Shown: positions 1-6,074, counted from the stretch's first letter. The stretch: 6,123 bases of DNA from Parvibaculum sp. (GCA_014359855.1 JACIYQ010000243.1:1-6123), one strand, 5' to 3'. Numbers and translations are program-made. The notes: generated by a model from the letters alone, not told the origin.

Positions 1-9
1 TGTTTTGTC

Positions 10-69
10 GCGTTTCCGGACGGCGAACCGCCACCTTCCGTTCAAAGGAGGCACTTCGCCTGGAAACGC
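10..69 (+). promoter_or_regulatory. Possible folded RNA leader upstream of purF
   Basis: Positions 10-19 can pair with 60-69 to make a 10-bp stem: nine Watson-Crick pairs, eight of them contiguous, plus one G-U. The enclosed stretch can form two small hairpins, 22-25 with 29-32 and 34-37 with 45-48. The second partly occludes a Shine-Dalgarno-like AAAGGAGG at 44-51. The element ends 16 nt before the purF start. It could be a regulatory leader, but it matches no riboswitch class I recognise, and a stem of this size can arise by chance in GC-rich DNA. Whether the region is transcribed as the purF leader is not known, because the window cuts off what lies further upstream. No promoter can be assigned in positions 1-85. 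Confidence 0.3.
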
Positions 70-72
70 TCC

Positions 73-77
73 AGGAG
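73..77 (+). promoter_or_regulatory. purF ribosome binding site
   Basis: AGGAG lies 8 nt upstream of the ATG at 86, an ideal spacing. The reading frame stays open upstream, with a TTG at 5, so this site is what decides the start. The extra 27 residues that the TTG would add look like untranslated leader and have no similarity to PurF that I recognise. Confidence 0.75.
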
Positions 78-85
78 TCCCAGCG

Positions 86-1630
86 ATGTCCGACCAGATG
101 CAGCTCGATCTCTCCCCGTCCCTCCCGGACCGAAAACCGGCGGGCGATCTGTCCTTGAGCGACAATGAGTTGCTGGGGGAATTCCACGACGACAAGCTGC
201 GCGAGGAATGCGGCGTGTTCGGCCTGCTCGGCCATTCGGACGCCGCCGCACTGACGGCGCTCGGGCTGCACGCCCTCCAGCATCGCGGACAGGAGGCGGC
301 GGGCATCGTCGCCTATGACGGCGAGCACTTCCATTCGGAGCGCAGGCTGGGACTGGTCGGCGACCACTTCTCGTCGGCCAAGGTCATCGACAGGCTGAAA
401 GGCGAAATGGCGATCGGCCATGTGCGCTATTCGACGACGGGCGAGACGATCCTCCGGAACGTGCAGCCGCTTTTCGCCGACCTCTGGGGTGGCGGCTTTG
501 CGGTCGCCCATAATGGCAATCTCACCAACGCCATCACGCTGCGCAACGAGCTCGTGCGCGACGGCGCGATCTTCCAGTCGACCTCGGATACGGAAACGAT
601 CCTGCAACTCGTCGCGCGGAGCCGGAAGCCGCGCGTGATGGAGCGCTTCGTGGATGCGCTGGGGCAGATCCAGGGCGCCTATGCGCTGGTGGCGCTGACC
701 AACAAGAAACTCATCGGCGCGCGCGACCCGCTCGGCATCCGCCCGCTGGTGCTGGGCCAGTTTCAGGGAGCGCCGGTCCTCGCCTCGGAGACGGTCGCCT
801 TCGACATCATCGGCGCGGAGTTCGTGCGCGAGGTCGATCCCGGCGAAGTCGTCATCTGCACGCGCGAGGACGGGAAGATCAAGGTGGAGTCGATGCACCC
901 CTTCCCGCCGCAGAATGTGCGGCCTTGCGTGTTCGAATATATCTACTTCGCGCGGCCGGACAGCGTGGTCGGCGGCAAGAGCGTCTACAATGTCCGCAAG
1001 CGGCTCGGCCAGGAACTGGCGCGCGAGTCCGCGGTGGAAGCGGATGTGGTGATCCCCGTGCCGGACTCCGGCGTGCCCGCCGCGATCGGCTATGCCGCGG
1101 AGAGCGGCATTCCCTTCGAACTCGGCATCATCCGCAACCATTATGTCGGCCGGACCTTCATCGAGCCGACACAGCACATCCGCCAGCTCGGCGTGAAGCT
1201 CAAACACAATGCGAACCGTGCCATCGTGAACGGCAAGCGCATCGTTCTCGTGGACGACAGCGTGGTGCGCGGCACGACCTCCATCAAGATCGTGAAGATG
1301 ATGTATGAAGCGGGCGCGAAGGAAGTGCATATGCGCATCGCGAGCCCGCCGATCACGCATCCCGATTTTTACGGCATCGACACGCCGGAGCGCGACCAGC
1401 TTCTAGCCTCCAACTACGACCTTGAAGGCATGCGCGCCTATATCGGCGTCGACAGCCTTGCGTTCATTTCCGTGGACGGGCTCTATCGCGCGATGGGCTT
1501 CACCCATCGCGACCAGGAGCATCCGCAACTCACGGATCATTGTTTCACCGGCGACTATCCGACGCCGCTGATCGACCTCGACGGCGAACAGCGGACAAGG
1601 CAGCTATCGCTTCTCGCCGAGATCGCCTGA
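86..1630 (+). CDS. purF: Amidophosphoribosyltransferase (PurF)
   Basis: Cytoplasmic enzyme of the first committed step of de novo purine synthesis: PRPP plus glutamine gives 5-phosphoribosylamine, glutamate and pyrophosphate. The 514-residue product begins with a 41-residue propeptide. Cys42, in REECGVFG, would become the N-terminal nucleophile of a class II glutamine amidotransferase domain. Also visible are QHRGQEAAGI, Arg114-Tyr115 in RYSTTG (R73/Y74 after processing), HNGN at 142-145 (oxyanion hole) and SDTE. The C-terminal phosphoribosyltransferase domain carries the PRPP loop VLVDDSVVRGTTS at 387-399. Three of the four Bacillus-type 4Fe-4S ligand positions appear substituted: Asp427 in HPDFYG, and Pro480 and Thr483 before HCFTG. 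Only Cys281 is kept, so a cluster is unlikely. This pattern is, as far as I recall, usual for alphaproteobacterial PurF. The start is set by AGGAG at 73-77. An SDR gene follows after 13 bp. Confidence 0.97.
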   Translation: MSDQMQLDLSPSLPDRKPAGDLSLSDNELLGEFHDDKLREECGVFGLLGHSDAAALTALGLHALQHRGQEAAGIVAYDGEHFHSERRLGLVGDHFSSAKVIDRLKGEMAIGHVRYSTTGETILRNVQPLFADLWGGGFAVAHNGNLTNAITLRNELVRDGAIFQSTSDTETILQLVARSRKPRVMERFVDALGQIQGAYALVALTNKKLIGARDPLGIRPLVLGQFQGAPVLASETVAFDIIGAEFVREVDPGEVVICTREDGKIKVESMHPFPPQNVRPCVFEYIYFARPDSVVGGKSVYNVRKRLGQELARESAVEADVVIPVPDSGVPAAIGYAAESGIPFELGIIRNHYVGRTFIEPTQHIRQLGVKLKHNANRAIVNGKRIVLVDDSVVRGTTSIKIVKMMYEAGAKEVHMRIASPPITHPDFYGIDTPERDQLLASNYDLEGMRAYIGVDSLAFISVDGLYRAMGFTHRDQEHPQLTDHCFTGDYPTPLIDLDGEQRTRQLSLLAEIA

Positions 1631-1643
1631 CGGGATTTCTGGA

Positions 1644-2363
1644 ATGACCGGACGTTTGCAGGACCGCATTGCGGTCATTACCGGCGCATCGCGCGGCATC
1701 GGGCGCGCCGTGGCGCTTGGCATGGCGGCGGAGGGGGCGCATGTGATCCTCGTTGCGCGCACCGTCGGCGGACTTGAAGAAGTCGACGACGAAATCCGGA
1801 AGGTGGGCGGCAAGGCGACGCTGGTGCCGTTCGATCTGACCGATCTGCCCGCCATCGACCGGCTTGGCGCGACGATTTTCGAGCGCTGGGGAAAGCTCGA
1901 TATTCTCGTCGGCAATGCCGGGTCGCTCGGCACGCTGACGCCGCTTTCCCATCTGGAGCCGAAGGACTGGGACAAGACGCTCGCCATCAATGTGACCGCC
2001 AATTACCGGATGATCCGCTCCTTCGAGCCGCTGCTGAAGCGCTCCGATGCGGGGCGCGCGATCTTCGTGACCTCCGGCGCGGCGCAGAAGTGCAAGCCCT
2101 ATTGGGGCTCCTATTCGATCACCAAGGCGGCGCTCGACGCGATGGTCAAGACCTGGGCGGCGGAAGTCGAAAAGACGCCGATCCGAGTCAACTCCGTGAG
2201 CCCCGGCCCGACGCGCACGGCGATGCGCAAGAAGGCGATGCCGGGCGAAGACCCGACGACGCTGACGAAGCCGGCCGACCTCGTGCCGCTGTTCATCGAG
2301 CTCGCGATGCCGGAGTGCACGCGGCATGGCGAAATCGTCGAATACGCGAAAGTGAAGGCCTGA
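1644..2363 (+). CDS. Classical SDR-family NAD(P)-dependent oxidoreductase
   Basis: A complete 239-residue classical short-chain dehydrogenase/reductase, of usual family length, with one Rossmann domain. The cofactor glycine motif TGASRGIG is at 13-20. Arg17 and Arg39 (end of beta 2) suggest NADP(H) over NAD(H). Asp64 starts the DLTD adenine-contact segment, and NAG at 91-93 follows beta 4 (here VGNAG rather than the commoner NNAG). The catalytic tetrad is intact: Asn116, Ser144, Tyr157 and Lys161, with the normal 13-residue Ser-Tyr spacing and YxxxK. PGPTRT at 198-203 is the usual segment after beta 6. The substrate cannot be read from the sequence; it resembles generic FabG/YciK-like reductases. 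It begins 13 bp after purF and only a weak SD (around CGGGA, 1631-1635) precedes the ATG, so translation is probably coupled to purF. A purine-related role is not implied by the fold. It converges on der with a 6-bp gap. Confidence 0.92.
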   Translation: MTGRLQDRIAVITGASRGIGRAVALGMAAEGAHVILVARTVGGLEEVDDEIRKVGGKATLVPFDLTDLPAIDRLGATIFERWGKLDILVGNAGSLGTLTPLSHLEPKDWDKTLAINVTANYRMIRSFEPLLKRSDAGRAIFVTSGAAQKCKPYWGSYSITKAALDAMVKTWAAEVEKTPIRVNSVSPGPTRTAMRKKAMPGEDPTTLTKPADLVPLFIELAMPECTRHGEIVEYAKVKA

Positions 2364-2369
2364 GGTCCG

Positions 2370-3788
2370 TCAGCGCCTCTTCCTGCCTTCGTAGGGGTTC
2401 TTGCCCTTGCGCATGAAAAGGCGGATGGGCACGCCCGGCAGGTTGAAGGTTTCGCGCAGCGCGTTCACGAGATAGCGGCGATAGGACGTCGGCACCTCGT
2501 CGGCCCGGCTCGAGAAGACCGCAAAGGTCGGCGGGCGCGATTTCACCTGAGACATGTATTTGAGGTTCACCGGGCGGCCCTTGGCGGCGGGCGGCTGGTG
2601 GCGCGAGACGGCCTCGCTGAGCCAGCGGTTGAGCCGCGCGGTCGGCACGCGCGCGTTCCAGAGCACATGCACGCGCTCGATGGCCGGCATGAGCTTTTCG
2701 GTGCCCCTGCCCGTCAACGCGGAGAATGTGACGATCGGCACGCCGCGCACCTGCGGCAGCAGACGCTCCAGCTCTTCCTTCAGCATGCGGAGCACTTCCT
2801 GCGGCTCATCGACCTTGTCCCATTTGTTGACCGCGATGATGAGGCCCCGGCCCTCCTGTTCGACGAGGTCGGCGATGTGCAGGTCCTGGCGTTCGAAAGG
2901 CTGCGCCGCATCGAGCAGGACGACGGCGACCTCGGCGAAGCGGACGGCGCGGAGCGTGTCGGCGACGGAGAGCTTTTCGAGCTTTTCGGTCACGCGGGCG
3001 CGGCGGCGCATGCCGGCCGTGTCCCAGAGCTTCACGCGGCGGCCGCGCCAGGCCCATTCGATGCCGATGCTGTCGCGCGTGATGCCGGCCTCGGGGCCGG
3101 TGAGCATGCGGTCCTCGCCGAGGAGCTGGTTCACGAGGGTCGACTTGCCGACATTCGGGCGGCCGACAATGGCAATGCGGAGCGGCGCTTCGAGGTCCGG
3201 CTCGTAGGGCGCATCGGGATCGAAGCCTTCGGCGACTTCCTGCTCTTCGGCGAGCGCGTCGTCGAGCGCCTGCTCGGCTTCGCTCTCCTCGAGACCCTTC
3301 ACGAATTCGGCGAGCGCGTCGTAGAGATCGGCGAGACCTTCGCCATGTTCGGCGGAAAGCGGAAGCGGCGCGCCGAGGCCGAGTTCGAAGGCTTCCATGC
3401 GGCCCGCCTGCCCCGCGCCACCCTCGCATTTGTTGGCGGCGAGGATGACGGGTGTCGGCGACTTGCGGAGTATCTGGGAAAAGCGCTTGTCGAGCGGCGT
3501 CACGCCGGCGCGCGCGTCGATGAGAAAGAGGCAGACATCGGCCTCCTCCACGGCGAGTTCCGTCTGCCGGCGCATGCGCGCTTCGAGACTGTCACCGGTT
3601 CCCTCTTCGAGGCCGGCCGTGTCGATGACGGTGAAGGAGAGATCGCCGAGATGCGCATCGCCCTCGCGCCGGTCGCGCGTGACGCCCGGCGTGTCGTCCA
3701 CCAATGCGAGCTTTCGTCCCACCAGCCTGTTGAACAGGGTGGACTTGCCGACATTGGGCCGTCCAACAATGGCGACCTTGAATGACAC
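2370..3788 (-). CDS. der: Ribosome-assembly GTPase Der (EngA)
   Basis: Essential cytoplasmic GTPase of the TrmE-Era-EngA family that acts late in 50S subunit maturation. The 472-residue product has the diagnostic two tandem G domains plus a KH-like C-terminal domain. Domain 1 has the P-loop GRPNVGKST at 9-17, Thr37 of switch I, DTAG at 56-59, NKCE at 119-122 and SA at 145-146. A strongly acidic linker covers about 165-201. Domain 2 has GRPNVGKST at 209-217, Thr237, DTAG at 256-259, NKWD at 321-324 and SALTG at 356-360. The KH-like part runs from about 372 to a basic tail (GRKRR). G4 of domain 1 has Glu in place of Asp, which I recall as common in alphaproteobacterial Der. The start is GTG, set by AGAAGGG 9 nt upstream and by alignment to the family N-terminus. 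It is the last gene of the yfgM-bamB-der operon, 48 bp after bamB. Confidence 0.98.
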   Translation of the reverse strand: MSFKVAIVGRPNVGKSTLFNRLVGRKLALVDDTPGVTRDRREGDAHLGDLSFTVIDTAGLEEGTGDSLEARMRRQTELAVEEADVCLFLIDARAGVTPLDKRFSQILRKSPTPVILAANKCEGGAGQAGRMEAFELGLGAPLPLSAEHGEGLADLYDALAEFVKGLEESEAEQALDDALAEEQEVAEGFDPDAPYEPDLEAPLRIAIVGRPNVGKSTLVNQLLGEDRMLTGPEAGITRDSIGIEWAWRGRRVKLWDTAGMRRRARVTEKLEKLSVADTLRAVRFAEVAVVLLDAAQPFERQDLHIADLVEQEGRGLIIAVNKWDKVDEPQEVLRMLKEELERLLPQVRGVPIVTFSALTGRGTEKLMPAIERVHVLWNARVPTARLNRWLSEAVSRHQPPAAKGRPVNLKYMSQVKSRPPTFAVFSSRADEVPTSYRRYLVNALRETFNLPGVPIRLFMRKGKNPYEGRKRR

Positions 3789-3797
3789 TTTATGCGG

Positions 3798-3804
3798 CCC
3801 TTCT
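3798..3804 (-). promoter_or_regulatory. der ribosome binding site (GTG start)
   Basis: On the minus strand AGAAGGG lies 9 nt before the GTG at 3788-3786. This supports a GTG start giving MSFKVAIVGRPNVGKS, which begins immediately before the first P-loop strand as expected for Der. The SD falls in the loop of a possible short CGGC/GCCG hairpin, too weak to call regulatory. Confidence 0.6.
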
Positions 3805-3836
3805 TATGCCGTTCGCGGGGGCGCGGTGGCCGCCCG

Positions 3837-5207
3837 TCACTTCAGCGCGAGCAGCGCGGCTTCGTCCGTCAGGACATAGAGCGTTTCGTCGGCGACCACA
3901 GGAGCGATGAGTGCACCATCCGGCAGATCGATGCGGCCGAGGACCTCGCCCGTGTAAGGCGAGACGGAGGCGGCATCGCCGGTCGACGAGACGAGAACAA
4001 GCCGGTCGCTGACAAGCACGGGACCCGACCAGACGATCGGACCATCCTTGTCTTCGGGGTCTTCCCAGCGCGGCATCTGCGTGATCCAGCGGATGCGTCC
4101 GTCGCGGCGCGAGAGCGCGAGCAGTTCCTGCGCGTTCGTGATGAGGAAGAGATAGTCGCCCGCGACCCAGGGCGTCTGCACGCCGCCGATGTCGCGCGTC
4201 CAGGCACGCTCGCCCGTGCGCAGGTCGATGGAAACCATGCGGCCGGAATGGCTGATGGCGAAGACGCGGTCGCGGTCGATGACCGGGCGGCCCGCGATGT
4301 CGTTCAATTCGCTCAGCGAGGTGAGATTGCCGGTGCGGGTGAGCGAGTCCGACCAGACCGCGGTGCCGTTGGCCACGCGCAGCGCGACGAGCTCGCCCGA
4401 AGAATAGGGAACGACGACGACCGAGCCGGCGACGGCCGGGCTCGTCGAGCTGAGGACGCCGGCGCTTTCGACGATGCCGCGATGGCGCCAGAGCACTTCG
4501 CCCGTTTCCTGCGCGAAGGCGATCGTCTGATTGTCGGAGGTAATGGCGAAGACGCGGCCGCCATTCGCGGTCGGCGCGGCACGGAAGGGCTCGCCGATGG
4601 TCTGGGTCCATGTCACGGCACCACTGCCCGCGTCGAGCGCATGCGCCGTGCCGAAGCCCGTGACCACGAAAATCCTGCCATTGTCGAAAGCGATGCCGCC
4701 GCCGCGACCTTCATCGTCGTCCTCGTCTTCGGGTACGAGACTCGTTTCCCAGAGGCTCTTGCCGGTCGTCTTGTCGAAGGCGTGCGCCGTCGACTCGGCA
4801 TCGAGGACGAAAATCTTGCCGCCGGCGACGATGGGCGAAGCGGTGAGCTGCGCGATGCGCGCGGAGCCCGCGCCGGCGTTCACGGACCAGAGACGATCGA
4901 GCGGACCGGGTGCGGCGAGATGATAGTTCGCGTTGTCGGGCGTGCCGCCGGGCTGCGGCCAGCTATCGTTGGCATAAGGTTTCGGCAGGATGACAAGTTC
5001 TTCCGCAATGCCGGGATCGGCTTCCAGCGCGGTGCCGAGCTCCATGACGGAGAGGCGCTTGCCGGGCAGCACCGTCTTGTCGTCGGAGGAGAACATGTTG
5101 CTCACGGTATCGCAGCCCGCGACCGCACCGAAGGCAAGAGCGACCGCCGCCACACGAAGAAGAGTTCCGCTTTTCCTCATCGCAGCCGACATGAAATCCG
5201 TCGTCAT
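3837..5207 (-). CDS. bamB: Outer-membrane assembly lipoprotein BamB (PQQ-like beta-propeller)
   Basis: Periplasmic lipoprotein of the BAM complex, which folds beta-barrel proteins into the outer membrane; BamB binds BamA. The 456-residue product starts with a lipoprotein signal peptide: basic MRKSG, a hydrophobic run, then lipobox VAGC with lipidated Cys32. A linker of about 60 residues leads to a beta-propeller built of PQQ-like repeats, each with a strand ending in hydrophobic-ALD/AFD and a TGxxxW motif (TTGKSLW, SGAVTW, TGEVLW, TGERAW, DGRIRW). SELNDIAGRPVI near 298-310 matches the BamB region DRLSDVDTTPVV of E. coli. An acidic loop EDEDDDEG (160-167) interrupts an early blade. The start is uncertain: ATG at 5213, 5207, 5192 and 5180 are all in frame. 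5207 is preferred because GGAG lies 8 nt upstream; 5180 would give the most compact signal peptide. It overlaps or abuts the YfgM-like gene and precedes der, the E. coli order. Confidence 0.93.
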   Translation of the reverse strand: MTTDFMSAAMRKSGTLLRVAAVALAFGAVAGCDTVSNMFSSDDKTVLPGKRLSVMELGTALEADPGIAEELVILPKPYANDSWPQPGGTPDNANYHLAAPGPLDRLWSVNAGAGSARIAQLTASPIVAGGKIFVLDAESTAHAFDKTTGKSLWETSLVPEDEDDDEGRGGGIAFDNGRIFVVTGFGTAHALDAGSGAVTWTQTIGEPFRAAPTANGGRVFAITSDNQTIAFAQETGEVLWRHRGIVESAGVLSSTSPAVAGSVVVVPYSSGELVALRVANGTAVWSDSLTRTGNLTSLSELNDIAGRPVIDRDRVFAISHSGRMVSIDLRTGERAWTRDIGGVQTPWVAGDYLFLITNAQELLALSRRDGRIRWITQMPRWEDPEDKDGPIVWSGPVLVSDRLVLVSSTGDAASVSPYTGEVLGRIDLPDGALIAPVVADETLYVLTDEAALLALK

Positions 5208-5212
5208 CGCCA

Positions 5213-5974
5213 TTACTCCGTCGCCGCCGGGGATGCCGGAGCGTCCTGTGTTTCCGATTGGGTTTCTTCCGCGGGCGCGGGCTCTCCGGACGCGGGAGCC
5301 CCTTCGCCCTCCGCCGCCGCGCGCGGCAGATGCGGCGCGATGAGCGCCTGCATGACGTGGGCGCGGTCGCGAAGACCGGCGGGCGTCGCCGGATCGGCGA
5401 TGACTTCCTTGACGCGGATATCGGCTTCCTGCCATTCGCCCGCCCGCATGGCGGTGAGCGCGACAAGCTCCAGCGCATTCTGACGCCAGGGCGATTGGCC
5501 GGAGGTGAGCGGCGCCATTCGCGCCTTCATGTCTTCGTAGCTTGCGGTATCGACCACGAGAAGCCCGGCCTTGATCGCGGCGAGGCCGCGCATGATGCCC
5601 GGCACGCCGTCATCGTTGGCAACCTTCTCGTAGATCGCGCGGGCCGCATCCGCCTCGCCCGCGGCAAGACGGCGGTCGGCCTCCTGCAGCAAGGCGAGCG
5701 TCTCGTAGCCGCCGCCCATTTCCGCCGCGAGGGCGGCCAGGGCCTTGGCGGCTTCCGCCGGCGCGGCATCGGCCGTTTCCTTTACCGCAGCGTCGTAGGC
5801 CACCGAATCCGCGACCTGCGCCGAGTGGACCCAGGCGCGCCAACCGACGACCGCCGCCGCGACGAGCACGATGGCGACGGCGAGGCCTATGATCCAGGTG
5901 CCGTATTTTTCCCAAAGTTTGGAGAATTGTTCGCGGCGAAGGTCTTCTTCGACTTCGCGAAAGAGATCGGTCAC
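5213..5974 (-). CDS. YfgM-like single-pass membrane protein with TPR-like domain
   Basis: A 253-residue inner-membrane protein. A short charged cytoplasmic N-terminus (about 1-25, EVEEDLRREQ) precedes one transmembrane helix at about 27-46, ending in VVGWRAW, which resembles the VIGWRYW-type end of the E. coli YfgM helix. A periplasmic alanine-rich helical region at about 50-215 fits the TPR-like fold of this family. The tail, about 219-253, is rich in Pro, Ala, Glu and Gln and looks disordered. In E. coli YfgM is an ancillary partner of SecYEG and of the periplasmic chaperone PpiD; that role here is inference from fold and position. Gene order with bamB and der matches E. coli and is strong support. 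The start is GTG with GGAG 7 nt upstream. Its TAA overlaps a bamB-frame ATG as TAATG, indicating translational coupling. It is apparently the first gene of the operon. Confidence 0.88.
   Translation of the reverse strand: MTDLFREVEEDLRREQFSKLWEKYGTWIIGLAVAIVLVAAAVVGWRAWVHSAQVADSVAYDAAVKETADAAPAEAAKALAALAAEMGGGYETLALLQEADRRLAAGEADAARAIYEKVANDDGVPGIMRGLAAIKAGLLVVDTASYEDMKARMAPLTSGQSPWRQNALELVALTAMRAGEWQEADIRVKEVIADPATPAGLRDRAHVMQALIAPHLPRAAAEGEGAPASGEPAPAEETQSETQDAPASPAATE
5216..5219 (-). promoter_or_regulatory. bamB ribosome binding site inside the upstream gene's end
   Basis: GGAG, part of the last sense codons of the YfgM-like gene, lies 2 nt before the ATG at 5213 and 8 nt before the ATG at 5207. 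The spacing favours initiation at 5207. Being inside the preceding gene, it fits reinitiation by ribosomes that have just terminated at 5215-5213. Confidence 0.55.
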
Positions 5975-5981
5975 AAGGCAA

Positions 5982-5985
5982 CTCC
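5982..5985 (-). promoter_or_regulatory. Ribosome binding site of the YfgM-like gene (GTG start)
   Basis: GGAG lies 7 nt upstream of the GTG at 5974-5972 and supports that start; there is no in-frame ATG nearby that fits better. The SD is the end of a perfect 10-bp palindrome, CTCCGCGGAG, at 5982-5991, too tight to form a hairpin by itself but able to compete for pairing. Confidence 0.6.
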
Positions 5986-6001
5986 GCGGAGAAAAGCTGA
6001 A

Positions 6002-6020
6002 GGGCGCAGAGGAAGCGCCC
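6002..6020 (-). other. Small GC hairpin in the 5' leader of the yfgM-bamB-der operon
   Basis: GGGCGC pairs with GCGCCC in a perfect 6-bp stem with a 7-nt loop (arms 6002-6007 and 6015-6020). Read on the minus strand it lies between the promoter candidate and the first gene and is followed by TTCAGCTTTT, which is not a proper U-tract. It could affect leader stability or be chance; it is not convincing as an attenuator. Confidence 0.3.
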
Positions 6021-6045
6021 GGCGCCCGCCCCCTGCAGGCCGCGT

Positions 6046-6074
6046 AAAATAGCCCGGCGAAGGGCCATTGGCAA
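6046..6074 (-). promoter_or_regulatory. Candidate sigma70-type promoter for the yfgM-bamB-der operon
   Basis: On the minus strand a -35 candidate TTGCCA (6074-6069, 5 of 6 to TTGACA) and a -10 candidate TATTTT (6051-6046, 4 of 6 to TATAAT) are separated by exactly 17 bp. This is one of the few AT-rich patches in the region and lies in a gap of about 150 bp with no gene. Transcription would start near 6039, giving a leader of about 65 nt before the GTG at 5974. Supported by pattern and position only. Confidence 0.5.

Noticed and set aside
5..85. In-frame TTG start extending PurF by 27 residues
   Set aside because: AGGAG with 8-nt spacing marks ATG 86, and the propeptide is already long. No SD can be seen for the TTG because it sits at the window edge.
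1545..2327. 260-codon minus-strand frame opposite the SDR and the purF end
   Set aside because: Arg-rich shadow translation with no recognisable family; the SDR on the plus strand has an intact catalytic tetrad.
2362..2379. Possible bidirectional terminator between the SDR and der
   Set aside because: Only a 4-bp stem with a 10-nt loop and no T-tract on either side.
2598..3785. 395-codon plus-strand open frame opposite der
   Set aside because: It is the mirror of the Der coding frame, has low-complexity composition and no motif; Der on the minus strand is unambiguous.
5208..5435. In-frame extension of BamB upstream to 5435
   Set aside because: It would overlap most of the end of the YfgM-like gene, is Arg/Gly-rich and would place the lipoprotein signal internally.
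3792..5483. 563-codon open frame on the plus strand opposite bamB and the YfgM-like gene
   Set aside because: Its translation is rich in Arg, Asp, Gly and Ala with no recognisable domain, and it lies antisense to two well-supported genes. Long antisense frames are expected in high-GC DNA with strong third-position bias.
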